From Bacteroidales bacterium UBA5072 (lineage in GTDB: Bacteria; Bacteroidota; Bacteroidia; Bacteroidales; UBA10428): a DNA stretch of 14,984 nucleotides. Positions 6,467 through 14,136 of the stretch are shown piece by piece (the first letter of the stretch is position 1; each line of letters starts with the position of its first letter). The translations under genes were made by a program, and so were the position numbers. Below the pieces are notes generated by a model. The model was not told the DNA's origin, did no database searches, and saw nothing but the letters and a program-made list of their open reading frames with translations. The DNA is taken from the NCBI GenBank assembly GCA_002415855.1, contig DIAS01000062.1, positions 1-14,984 of the forward strand, read 5' to 3'.

Positions 6467-7966
6467 ATGAGTCGCCCTTTTGAATTGCCGTTCAATGTTT
6501 CGGTTTTGAACTGCGCAGCGTTATGCCGAGTAACTTCGCTGGTTTTCCTTGTAGTGGCAATGTCCTGCAACCGTGACTTTCTTGATCCTGATCCTGATGC
6601 ACGGCCATCATTTTCAAGTGATACAATCACCTTTGATACTGTATTTACCACAATAGGCTCTGCTACCCTGAGTTTTAAGGTATACAACCGGAGCAACAGG
6701 CCTTTGCTGATCCAGTCCATATCACTGGCGGGAGGCGAGAGCTCTTTTTTCAGGCTCAACATCGATGGCGTTTCCGCGTCAAGGCAAAATGATGTTGAAA
6801 TACCCCCGGATGACAGTCTCTTTATTTTCGTGGCCGTTACAGTTGACCCGACCAATGTGAACAACCCGGTTGTCATCAGTGATTCGGTGATATTCAACAC
6901 CAGCGGTGATTTACAAAATGTCACACTGATTGCCTATGGACAGGATGTTCATCTGATCAATGGTGATATTATCGGAACGCAGACCTGGATTGATGATAAG
7001 CCTTACCTGATCTATAACTCAATGGCCGTTGATACCGGTCAAACACTGACTATCCAGGAAGGAACACAGATATTCCTTCACAGAAATTCAAGCATGATCA
7101 TTTGGGGTAAGCTATTGGTTAACGGATCATTTGAGAAACCGGTAATCTTTCAGAACGACAGGCTTGAAGAGTTCTATGATATCATTGCCGGGCAGTGGGG
7201 AACAATCTATATTGATCCGATCAGCAGCGGGAACAGGATCAACCATGCCATCATCAAAAATGCCATTGCCGGGATCCAGATCGGATATCCTTCTGATTAC
7301 CGGGTGCCACAGATGGAGTTGACCAATACCCTCATCCAGAACGTCTCTTATGCTGGTGTATATGCTTTTGGTGCAGAAATTCTCTGCTACAATTCCATCA
7401 TTGCCAATTGCGGGGGACCGGCTTTGGCACTTCTCAGGGGAGGGAGCTACAGGTTTATGCACATAACGATATCCAACAATGGTGTTCTGGGTGCCGCCCG
7501 GTCCAATCCTTCGGTGATTATCACCAATATCTTCTACAATCCCGAGTACGATGAAGCAACAGGGGAATATGTATATGTAGCCCGTTCCGGAGACCTTGAA
7601 GACGCTGAATTTTTAAGCAGCATCATCTATGGGAGTTTTAACCATGAATTACAGTTCGTCGATAACCAGTCAGAACTTTTCAATTACAGGTTTGATTATT
7701 GCCTGCTTAAAGCTGCAACTGATTCTGTCAGCGGGAGCAACCAGGATCATTTTACCAACCTGGTTTTAAACAAGGATCCGCATTTTGTGAACGATTCCGA
7801 CAGGTACTACCTTGACTACCGTCTTGATACCCTTTCTCCGGCGAAGGATGTGGCTGACCCGTCATTGCCGGTAACCTACCCCTATCTGGAATCCGATATG
7901 GAAGGGAAATTGCGTACTGCCGACAGCAAGCCCGACATCGGTGCTATTGAACGAAAGGAAGACTGA
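6467..7966 (+). CDS. Right-handed beta-helix lipoprotein
   Basis: This 499-residue protein is predicted to be exported and lipid-anchored. An N-terminal hydrophobic segment (VTSLVFLVVAMSC) ends at Cys34, a lipobox-like site, although the -3 residue is Ala rather than the usual Leu. Residues about 52-160 form a beta-rich domain of the choice-of-anchor/ASH kind (FDTVFTTIGSATLSFKVYN, then VTVDPTN and VIFNTSGDLQNVTLIAYGQD). Residues about 165-400 have the periodic short strands of a parallel beta-helix (TLTIQEGTQIFLH, LLVNGSFEKPVIFQ, HAIIKNAIAGIQIG, TNTLIQNVSYAGVYAFG). It ends PDIGAIERKED, a common closing motif of such proteins. Its ligand is unknown; a surface polysaccharide-binding or structural role is possible. 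The next gene follows after 11 bases and is probably co-transcribed. The first 33 residues are long for a signal peptide. Confidence 0.82.
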   Translation: MSRPFELPFNVSVLNCAALCRVTSLVFLVVAMSCNRDFLDPDPDARPSFSSDTITFDTVFTTIGSATLSFKVYNRSNRPLLIQSISLAGGESSFFRLNIDGVSASRQNDVEIPPDDSLFIFVAVTVDPTNVNNPVVISDSVIFNTSGDLQNVTLIAYGQDVHLINGDIIGTQTWIDDKPYLIYNSMAVDTGQTLTIQEGTQIFLHRNSSMIIWGKLLVNGSFEKPVIFQNDRLEEFYDIIAGQWGTIYIDPISSGNRINHAIIKNAIAGIQIGYPSDYRVPQMELTNTLIQNVSYAGVYAFGAEILCYNSIIANCGGPALALLRGGSYRFMHITISNNGVLGAARSNPSVIITNIFYNPEYDEATGEYVYVARSGDLEDAEFLSSIIYGSFNHELQFVDNQSELFNYRFDYCLLKAATDSVSGSNQDHFTNLVLNKDPHFVNDSDRYYLDYRLDTLSPAKDVADPSLPVTYPYLESDMEGKLRTADSKPDIGAIERKED

Positions 7967-7977
7967 TTAGGAATCAT

Positions 7978-9030
7978 ATGGAATTTCACCTCATTTTACC
8001 GTTTCTGTCAGGCATTTTTATTACAGCCATGACCTGTGTATCGCCGCTGAAAGAGCCTCCGGCAATTGGATCGGCCGGCAGCAGTTCCTTCAGGATCATG
8101 TTCTACAACACGGAGAACTTCTTCGATACCGAGGATGATGCACTTACTGCCGATGAGGACTTTACCCCTGCCGGTAATATGCACTGGACCAGTAAACGAT
8201 TCGAAGCAAAACTCAGGAATATCTACAAGGTCATTGTCGCCGCCGGGGCACAACAACCTCCTGACATTATCGGACTTTGTGAGGTTGAAAACCTCAGGGT
8301 TCTTGAAAACATAACCGAAAATACGCCGCTGGCCAAATATTCTTATAGGATAATTCATAAAAACTCAGCCGACAGAAGAGGCATTGATGCTGCAATCCTT
8401 TACAATGCAAATACCGTCCGATACCTGAGCAGCAATACTTTTACCATCAGCAAGAAAGACCTGCTGACCAGGGATATTCTTTACTTCAAGGCAATACTCG
8501 GAGCTGATACGTGCCATGTACTTGTAAACCACTGGCCATCCAGGTCGGAAGGCCAGCTCGAGACCGAAGGCAACAGGATCGCCGCAGCCAGGTTACTGAA
8601 GCACATAACCGATTCCCTGTTTGCAGGGAATGCATCTGGCAGGATCATTATTATAGGGGATTTTAACGATGAGCCATCCGATGAAAGCCTCCTTTTACAT
8701 TTGATGGCGGAACAGGATCTGGCCAATCCCTTGCCTGCCCGGTTATACAACCTGGCTGATTTCCCTTCACGAGGTATGGCAAGAGGAACACTGAAATACC
8801 AGGGTCAATGGAACCTGTTCGACCAGATCATAGTATCAGGAGGACTGCTGACGGCGCAGAAAGGACTGACAGCGGAAAGAAACGGCTACAGGATTTTCAG
8901 TAAACCTTTCCTGTTATCCGAGGACCGAAGCCATAACGGCTATAAGCCCTATCGCACATACAGCGGATTTAAATACCTGGGTGGATTTTCGGATCATCTG
9001 CCGGTTTACCTGGATCTGATTTCACACTGA
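7978..9030 (+). CDS. Exported endonuclease/exonuclease/phosphatase-family protein
   Basis: This 350-residue protein has the fold shared by DNase I, exonuclease III and inositol phosphatases. The catalytic set is visible in order: Asn44 (MFYNTENFFD), Glu102 (GLCEVEN), His185 (NHWPSR), Asp228 and Asn230 (GDFND), and Asp339-His340 (SDHLPV). An N-terminal hydrophobic stretch ending AMTC at Cys20 suggests export, probably as a lipoprotein. The NTENFFD and NHWPSR wording is typical of the secreted Bacteroidota members of the family, which may cleave extracellular nucleic acids or a phosphodiester; the substrate is not known. An AGGA lies seven bases before the ATG, a rare visible ribosome binding site in this window. 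It forms an operon with the beta-helix gene in front and converges on murB. Confidence 0.88.
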   Translation: MEFHLILPFLSGIFITAMTCVSPLKEPPAIGSAGSSSFRIMFYNTENFFDTEDDALTADEDFTPAGNMHWTSKRFEAKLRNIYKVIVAAGAQQPPDIIGLCEVENLRVLENITENTPLAKYSYRIIHKNSADRRGIDAAILYNANTVRYLSSNTFTISKKDLLTRDILYFKAILGADTCHVLVNHWPSRSEGQLETEGNRIAAARLLKHITDSLFAGNASGRIIIIGDFNDEPSDESLLLHLMAEQDLANPLPARLYNLADFPSRGMARGTLKYQGQWNLFDQIIVSGGLLTAQKGLTAERNGYRIFSKPFLLSEDRSHNGYKPYRTYSGFKYLGGFSDHLPVYLDLISH

Positions 9031-9040
9031 GCATAAAAGT

Positions 9041-9070
9041 CTCCCGCAGGTCACGCAGATTTCGCTGATA
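9041..9070. repeat. Short CGCAG-type intergenic motif
   Basis: Between the convergent genes lies a degenerate run of CGCAGG, CGCAGA and CGCTGA units spaced about ten bases apart. From general knowledge, similar CGCAGAT-rich strings are common between Bacteroidota genes. Only one copy is present here, so its status as a repeat is an inference. Confidence 0.3.
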
Positions 9071-9093
9071 ACTGCCCCTGCTATTGCAATTGC

Positions 9094-10113
9094 CTACAGT
9101 ATATTCACCTCCATCTCCAGTTTTATGGCAAAGTGATTCATCACCGCTTTCTGGATCTTCAGCGCGCATTGCAAAATTTCACCGCCTGTTGCCCCTCCAT
9201 GATTGACAATGATCAGAGGTTGTTTCGGGTGAGTGCCTGTTTCTCCCATCCTTTTCCCCTTCCAGCCCGATTGTTCAATCAACCAGGCGGCAGATACTTT
9301 TAGCGATCCGTCGGCATTTCTGAATCCTTTGATCTGCGGATAGAACTTGTACAGAGAAATTGCCTTGTCCCTGTCAATGACAGGGTTTTTGAAAAAGCTT
9401 CCCGCATTTCCCTTGACGGAAGGATCAGGCAACTTATTCTTTCTGATGGAGATGATTGCTTCACGGATCGTTCTGATTGTGGTCTCGGGATAATTGTCCA
9501 ATGCTCTTTGCAGGTCAGGGTAAGTGGTCTTATACTGATGATTCTTTTGGAGCCGGAAGTAAACATGGGTTATTACGGTTTTGTCTTTCAATTCTTGCTT
9601 GAAAATGCTGTTGCGATAGGAAAACTGGCATTCATTTGATTTCAGGGTGATCATTCTGCCCGTTTCCAGGTGGATCGCCTGTACCGAATCAATTGAATCT
9701 GCGGCTTCCATTCCATAGGCCCCGATGTTTTGCACCGGGCATGCCCCGACAGTTCCCGGTATAAATGACAGGTTCTCAACGCCGCCCCATCCCTGCTCGG
9801 TACAATATCCGACAAATCCGTCCCAATCTTCTCCTGCGCCAACCTTAACCAATATGGTGTTCCCTTCCTCCGATATCTTTTCAATCCCTTTTATAGCCGG
9901 ATGGATAACAATGCCATCAAAATCTCCCGTAAATAGTACATTGCTTCCGCCTCCTAAAACCAGTCGCGGCCTAAGATTTGACAGGTCAGAAGATAAGAAC
10001 TCCAGAATGGCTGGAATATCATTTAATTCAAGATAAAAACGAGCCCGGGCAGCCACCTTAAACGTATTGTGCTTCAACAGGGAATAGTTCTCTTTTATTT
10101 CGCTCATTTTCAA
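9094..10113 (-). CDS. murB: UDP-N-acetylenolpyruvoylglucosamine reductase
   Basis: MurB reduces UDP-GlcNAc-enolpyruvate to UDP-MurNAc with NADPH and FAD, an early cytoplasmic step of peptidoglycan synthesis. The 339-residue protein is a type I MurB, the E. coli kind. The FAD-binding segment is LVLGGGSNVLF (51-61) and the core is LSFIPGTVGACPVQNIGAYG (115-134). The catalytic residues are Arg167 in SYRNS, Ser239 in GNAGSFFKNP and Glu335 in LEMEV, matching E. coli Arg159, Ser229 and Glu325. Two in-frame starts are two codons apart (10113 and 10107) and cannot be separated by sequence. The gene is divergent from the glycosyltransferase across a 90-base gap and converges on the phosphatase-fold gene. 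Nothing looks broken. Confidence 0.97.
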   Translation of the reverse strand: MKMSEIKENYSLLKHNTFKVAARARFYLELNDIPAILEFLSSDLSNLRPRLVLGGGSNVLFTGDFDGIVIHPAIKGIEKISEEGNTILVKVGAGEDWDGFVGYCTEQGWGGVENLSFIPGTVGACPVQNIGAYGMEAADSIDSVQAIHLETGRMITLKSNECQFSYRNSIFKQELKDKTVITHVYFRLQKNHQYKTTYPDLQRALDNYPETTIRTIREAIISIRKNKLPDPSVKGNAGSFFKNPVIDRDKAISLYKFYPQIKGFRNADGSLKVSAAWLIEQSGWKGKRMGETGTHPKQPLIIVNHGGATGGEILQCALKIQKAVMNHFAIKLEMEVNIL

Positions 10114-10126
10114 TACATCTATCTGA

Positions 10127-10134
10127 CAAATATA
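10127..10134 (-). promoter_or_regulatory. Possible -7 element for murB
   Basis: On the reverse strand TATATTTG matches the Bacteroidota TAnnTTTG element, 13 bases before the murB ATG. The expected TTTG at -33 is not well matched, so the call is weak. The leader would be very short. Confidence 0.3.
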
Positions 10135-10203
10135 CTATGTCCGTGTGTATTAAAATTCCTCATTAGAGAAGAATTTATAATTTAGTGGAATAATTCATCC
10201 TGA

Positions 10204-11334
10204 ATGCGGATCATATTGTGTGTGACCAACGACATGGCAACCGACCGCAGGGTCAGCCGTATCGCTTCATCACTGGTGAAACTGCCTGCACACGTACTGG
10301 TTATCGGAAGAGACCAGGGTAAGCAGGTGCCCCCTGTTGATCATCCCTTTCAGATAATCCGGATGAAGATGCTGATCAACAAAGGTCCTTTTTTTTATGC
10401 TGCGTTTAATATCCGGTTGTTCTTCCTGCTCCTTTGCACAAAAGCAGATATCCTGGTTGCCAACGACCTGGATACGCTACCCGCAGTGTACCTGGCTTCA
10501 TTAATTAAACGGTCAGTGATGGTTTATGACAGTCATGAATACTTCACCGAAGTCCCGGAACTTGTCAGCCGCACATGGGTGAAAATGTTCTGGGAACGTC
10601 TTGAATCACTCATTTTACCTCGCGTAAAATATTCATACACCGTCAGTAATTCCATTGCCAATGAATACCATCAGCTGTACGGTATTGAAATGCGGGTATT
10701 CCGTAATCTGCCTTACAGAATTGAGAAGGGAACTCGTTCGGTTTACTCCTCAAAAAAACCGCAAGAAAAAATAATCATTTATCAGGGATCGCTGAATATG
10801 GGAAGGGGTCTTGAACTGGCCATCAAGGCTATGAAATTCATAAGCAATGCAAGGTTGGTCATTGCAGGAACAGGAGATGTGGAATCCGAGCTCAGAGAAC
10901 TTGCCGGATCTCTGGCATTGCATGACAAGGTTGAGTTTACCGGAAGGGTTTCACCGGAAAACATGCTGCAGTATACAAGGCGGGCTGATCTGGGCATTTC
11001 ACTTGAAGAAAAGCTTGGCCTAAACTATTACTATGCACTGCCCAACAAATTATTTGATTATATACAGGCCCGTATACCAGTACTGGTCTCCGACCTGCCC
11101 GAAATGTCCGCTATAGTCAACCGGTATGGAATCGGGAGAGTTTTGCATACACGTGATGCCTATGAACTTGCACTGGTAATTTCTGAAATGCTCACCGATC
11201 AGTCAAACGGATTAACCTGGCGGAACAATCTTGAAAAGGCGGCACAGGAACTATGCTGGGAAAATGAGGAAGTTCTCATGCTGGAATTCTATCGTCAGGT
11301 AATTTCGGAATCCAGATATACAGCTGCACAGTAA
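10204..11334 (+). CDS. Glycosyltransferase, GT-B fold, GT4-like
   Basis: This 376-residue cytoplasmic enzyme should transfer a sugar from a nucleotide-sugar donor. The N-terminal Rossmann half shows ILCVTNDMATDRRVSRIA (4-21), LVANDLDTLPA (84-94) and VYDSHEYFTE (107-116). The donor-binding half begins at IIYQGSLNMGRGLE (191-204) and continues with LVIAGTGD (218-225), VEFTGRVSPENM (243-254), and an EX7E-like segment ending in ALPNKLFDYIQARIPVL (278-294), as in GT4 enzymes. A single hydrophobic stretch at about 64-78 may let it sit at the membrane. It is not in a visible polysaccharide cluster, so acceptor and donor are unknown; lipopolysaccharide, capsule or glycoprotein roles are all possible. 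Its stop lies two bases from the stop of the convergent nitroreductase. Confidence 0.88.
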   Translation: MRIILCVTNDMATDRRVSRIASSLVKLPAHVLVIGRDQGKQVPPVDHPFQIIRMKMLINKGPFFYAAFNIRLFFLLLCTKADILVANDLDTLPAVYLASLIKRSVMVYDSHEYFTEVPELVSRTWVKMFWERLESLILPRVKYSYTVSNSIANEYHQLYGIEMRVFRNLPYRIEKGTRSVYSSKKPQEKIIIYQGSLNMGRGLELAIKAMKFISNARLVIAGTGDVESELRELAGSLALHDKVEFTGRVSPENMLQYTRRADLGISLEEKLGLNYYYALPNKLFDYIQARIPVLVSDLPEMSAIVNRYGIGRVLHTRDAYELALVISEMLTDQSNGLTWRNNLEKAAQELCWENEEVLMLEFYRQVISESRYTAAQ

Positions 11335-11336
11335 GA

Positions 11337-11897
11337 TCATGAATACTGGTTAAAAGAAGAAATATCCTCCAGTGGTTTTCTTTTCTTCTCCCTGATCTGG
11401 TCTGTCGCGGGATAGCCGATGGTTATAATGAGTTCAACCCTTTTGCCTGGCGGAATACCCAACAGTTTCTTTACTTTCTTCTCCTTGAACCAGCCAAGGA
11501 TGCAAGTTCCCAGGCCTTCTTCAACGGCCTGAAGGCAAAGGTGTTCAACGGCAATTCCAATATCGATCAACGGATATTCTTTGTCCTTTAAAACCTGCCC
11601 GATACCGGAAGTAAGATTTGCCTTTTCACGCACGACTACAATATGAACAGGTGCCTGTTTGGTGAAATGGTTCAGCGGGATGAGCCTGTCTTGTGTGGCT
11701 TCGGCCAGGGCATTCTTCAAATCAGGATCATCAACAACCACAAATTTCCAGGGCTGGGCATTGCAGGCAGATGGCGCAAGACGTGCGGCCTCCAGGCATC
11801 TTTCAATAGTGTCCCTTGGCACAGGTATTTCAGTATGATATGACCTGACACTCTGACGTTGTCTGACCAGATCGATAAAACTGCTGAATTTCTTCAT
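11337..11897 (-). CDS. Nitroreductase-family flavoprotein
   Basis: This 186-residue protein belongs to the FMN-dependent nitroreductase family, whose members reduce nitro groups, quinones or flavins with NAD(P)H. The FMN phosphate motif RQSVRSY is at 14-20, APSACNAQPWKFVVV (41-55) is the usual flavin-contact segment, and IDIGIAVEHLCLQAVEEGLGTC (111-132) with GIPPGKRVELIITIGYP (147-163) is the conserved C-terminal half. It is at the short end of the family. The ATG overlaps the stop of the ABC permease gene as ATGA, so it is probably translated together with the transporter. The physiological substrate is unknown. Confidence 0.9.
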   Translation of the reverse strand: MKKFSSFIDLVRQRQSVRSYHTEIPVPRDTIERCLEAARLAPSACNAQPWKFVVVDDPDLKNALAEATQDRLIPLNHFTKQAPVHIVVVREKANLTSGIGQVLKDKEYPLIDIGIAVEHLCLQAVEEGLGTCILGWFKEKKVKKLLGIPPGKRVELIITIGYPATDQIREKKRKPLEDISSFNQYS

Positions 11898-12697
11898 TTC
11901 AGATCACGTTTTTTCAGCAGCAAATAGATACAATATACGAACAGGATGCAATATGCGATCACAATCGCAATATCCTTCAATGCCACATAATCCTGTACCT
12001 CACGCAGCACATATTTTCCAAACGGCATGTGAACCAGGTTGTTGATCGCTTTCAACGGAAAAAGCCCCTTGATCCAGGCGGTCTCTATCCTGAATACGAT
12101 AATGGGTTCAACGATGATGGTATACAGAAACAGAAGGCCCAGGGCAAGCCCGGTTTTCCTGATCAACAAACCAATCAGCAAGGCAAAAATTAGGTAAGCG
12201 GTGAGGAGCAGGAAATAGGCAGGAATAAAACCGGCATATTTAACAATATCGTGTATCTGTGGATCAGGTGTACTCAGGAATCCAATGATTAATCCTGTCA
12301 AAAAAAGAAAAACTGCCGATCCCAGTGAAAGTACAAGAACAAGGAACAATTTTGATATGATAAAATCAGCGCGGCTCATGCCATTCATGATGTTCTGGCG
12401 CAGGGTATCATACGTGATCTCACTGGTGATGGAGATGATCATGTAGATGGCCAGGATAAATTTCAGGTATCCTGCCACATAGGTGATGTTGTGCCAGATA
12501 TCGGGAAACTGGTACAGGGGAATACTCGCGGGATCCACCATGTTACTGATTGATTCACCATTGATGGAAAGGGATTTTAGAAAAACTTTACCGCTGAGCA
12601 CTACCAACAGGATGATGCCAATGTGCAAACTGACCAGAACCCAGAAGGAGGCATTTGACTTTATTTTAATAAGTTCAATCCTGAATAAACGGTTCAT
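11894..12697 (-). CDS. ABC transporter permease, ABC-2 type
   Basis: This 267-residue membrane protein is the channel-forming partner of the ATPase encoded just upstream. It begins with the short cytoplasmic start MNRLFRIELIKIK typical of ABC-2 permeases. Six hydrophobic segments are seen at about 17-38, 72-94, 114-141, 153-178, 182-203 and 242-263, ending in the positively charged KKRDLK. The stretch SEITYDTLRQNIMNGMSRADFI (92-113) is the conserved coupling region of this class. The ATG overlaps the end of the ATPase gene by four bases and its own stop overlaps the nitroreductase start by four bases. The exported substrate cannot be told from sequence; small peptides, antibiotics and lipids are usual for relatives. 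Confidence 0.88.
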   Translation of the reverse strand: MNRLFRIELIKIKSNASFWVLVSLHIGIILLVVLSGKVFLKSLSINGESISNMVDPASIPLYQFPDIWHNITYVAGYLKFILAIYMIISITSEITYDTLRQNIMNGMSRADFIISKLFLVLVLSLGSAVFLFLTGLIIGFLSTPDPQIHDIVKYAGFIPAYFLLLTAYLIFALLIGLLIRKTGLALGLLFLYTIIVEPIIVFRIETAWIKGLFPLKAINNLVHMPFGKYVLREVQDYVALKDIAIVIAYCILFVYCIYLLLKKRDLK

Positions 12698-13590
12698 GCT
12701 TTTTCATTTAATATTTCCAGAAATTGGCTTTCCAGTGATTTCCTCAACGCTAACAGGTGTGTGATAACGATTCCGTGTTCAAAGACGAACCGGCTGAGAT
12801 CACCAATTGCCACATGGCCCGGAAGGGTTATGATAATTGTTTCCCCTGAGAATTCGACCTTCCTTTGCCCGGGGAAGGTTTTTAACAGGGCAAACAATTC
12901 GGCCGGATCGTCGGCTGAAATTTCCAACCGGAGCTCCTCATGGCTGACTTCATTCACAAGGCCGGAATACATCAGCCTGCCCTTATCCAAAACAGCAAAA
13001 TGCGAACATACTTTCTGCACTTCATCGAGCAGGTGACTTGCCAGAATGATGGTTTTGCCCTGCCGGGCAATGGTCCGGATAAGTTCCCTGATCTCGGCAA
13101 TCCCTCTTGGATCGAGGCCGTTTGTGGGCTCATCAAGTATCATGACCAGCGGATCGCATAAAAGGGCGGATGCCAGCGCCAAACGTTGCTTCATTCCCAG
13201 TGAATAGGTACGGTAGGCCGAAAGGCGCCGCTCATAAAGTCCTGTTAGTTTCAGCACTTCCCCGATGTTTTCATACCCGATTGCTTTGATCTCCGCGATG
13301 ATCCTCAGGTTGTCAATCGCAGAGAGATAGGGATAGAAGGAAGGTGTTTCCAGAATGGACCCGATCTTCTGCCTGTTTTCCTTCCTGGAGAGGTTACTGA
13401 ACCAGGAATAGGTACCGGATGTCGGATTTACAACATCGAGCAACATGCCAAGCGTCGTGGTCTTGCCACTGCCATTTGGGCCAAGTATCCCGAAAACACT
13501 TTTTTCGGGAATACCAAACGTGAGATCATTAACGGCTCTGATACGTCCATAATGCTTGGTCAGTCCGTTGGTGGTTACAACATTATTCAA
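12694..13590 (-). CDS. ABC transporter ATP-binding protein (BcrA/CcmA-type)
   Basis: This 298-residue ATPase powers the adjacent permease. It has Walker A GPNGSGKTT at 37-45, the signature YSLGMKQRLALASAL (129-143), Walker B LVMILDEPTNGLDP (148-161) and the switch histidine His186 in ASHLLDE. The Q-loop reads ILETPSFYPYLSA (79-91), with Glu in place of the usual Gln, as in the bacitracin-resistance BcrA-like group. About 80 residues after the ATPase core form a small C-terminal domain. It is the first transporter gene of the operon, 26 bases after DUF4252. Start ATG at 13590 fits the family length. Confidence 0.93.
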   Translation of the reverse strand: MNNVVTTNGLTKHYGRIRAVNDLTFGIPEKSVFGILGPNGSGKTTTLGMLLDVVNPTSGTYSWFSNLSRKENRQKIGSILETPSFYPYLSAIDNLRIIAEIKAIGYENIGEVLKLTGLYERRLSAYRTYSLGMKQRLALASALLCDPLVMILDEPTNGLDPRGIAEIRELIRTIARQGKTIILASHLLDEVQKVCSHFAVLDKGRLMYSGLVNEVSHEELRLEISADDPAELFALLKTFPGQRKVEFSGETIIITLPGHVAIGDLSRFVFEHGIVITHLLALRKSLESQFLEILNEKA

Positions 13591-13616
13591 TTTTCAGGTT
13601 TTTAGGCTGTATGATT

Positions 13617-14099
13617 TCATGCAGGGTTATCCTTCTGGATATCGAGTTTTTGTTTAAGTTCCATGAATTTCTTTACATCAATGCTGCCGACAAGGTCAAT
13701 GAGCACCAGGCTCTCCCTGTTATCAACAACGGCAACAAAACCAACCATTTTGCCGCGTCTTTCACGGCTGTAAAGATTGACGGAATTTCCGTTTTCCTGG
13801 ATTACCATCAGGTCGTTATATTCTTCTTCTTTCAGTGAACTTTTCAATCGCCTGATATCATCTCCGTTAAAATGCTGTTCTGCCTTGGTGTAATTCAGCA
13901 CGCGGATCTCCTCGATGTCTTTTAGCATTTCCGCTAATTCCGGATTGTTTTCGGTATTCAGCATTTTTAGCGTGCTGCTGTAAAAGAACAGGTTGGAATT
14001 TTCCTTGAAATTTGACCGGAAACGCGTGATGCTTTTACTTTGCGTGAACGACTCAGCGGAAATTACCAGGAACAACAGAAAGAATACTATTCTCATCAT
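13617..14099 (-). CDS. DUF4252 exported protein
   Basis: This is a 160-residue protein of the DUF4252 family, known mainly from Bacteroidota and of unknown function. It starts with a signal peptide (MMRIVFFLLFLVISAESFTQ) and is probably secreted to the periplasm or outer surface; no lipobox cysteine is seen. The body has the family pattern of an early helix (FRSNFKENSNLFFYSS), a LKDIEEIRVLNY strand, an EEEYNDLMVIQENGNSVNLY segment and FVAVVDNRESLVLIDLVGSID near the end. An upstream in-frame TTG at 14132 would add eleven residues in front of the signal peptide, so the ATG at 14099 is chosen. It is on the same strand as the malic enzyme in front and the ABC genes behind, and is likely in their transcript. 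Confidence 0.82.
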   Translation of the reverse strand: MMRIVFFLLFLVISAESFTQSKSITRFRSNFKENSNLFFYSSTLKMLNTENNPELAEMLKDIEEIRVLNYTKAEQHFNGDDIRRLKSSLKEEEYNDLMVIQENGNSVNLYSRERRGKMVGFVAVVDNRESLVLIDLVGSIDVKKFMELKQKLDIQKDNPA

Positions 14100-14136
14100 T
14101 GTTTTTACTGAAAAGGACGAATAAGTTACCAAAATA

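Noticed and set aside
14100..14132. DUF4252 start at TTG 14132
   Set aside because: It would place eleven residues before a normal signal peptide that starts at the ATG at 14099.
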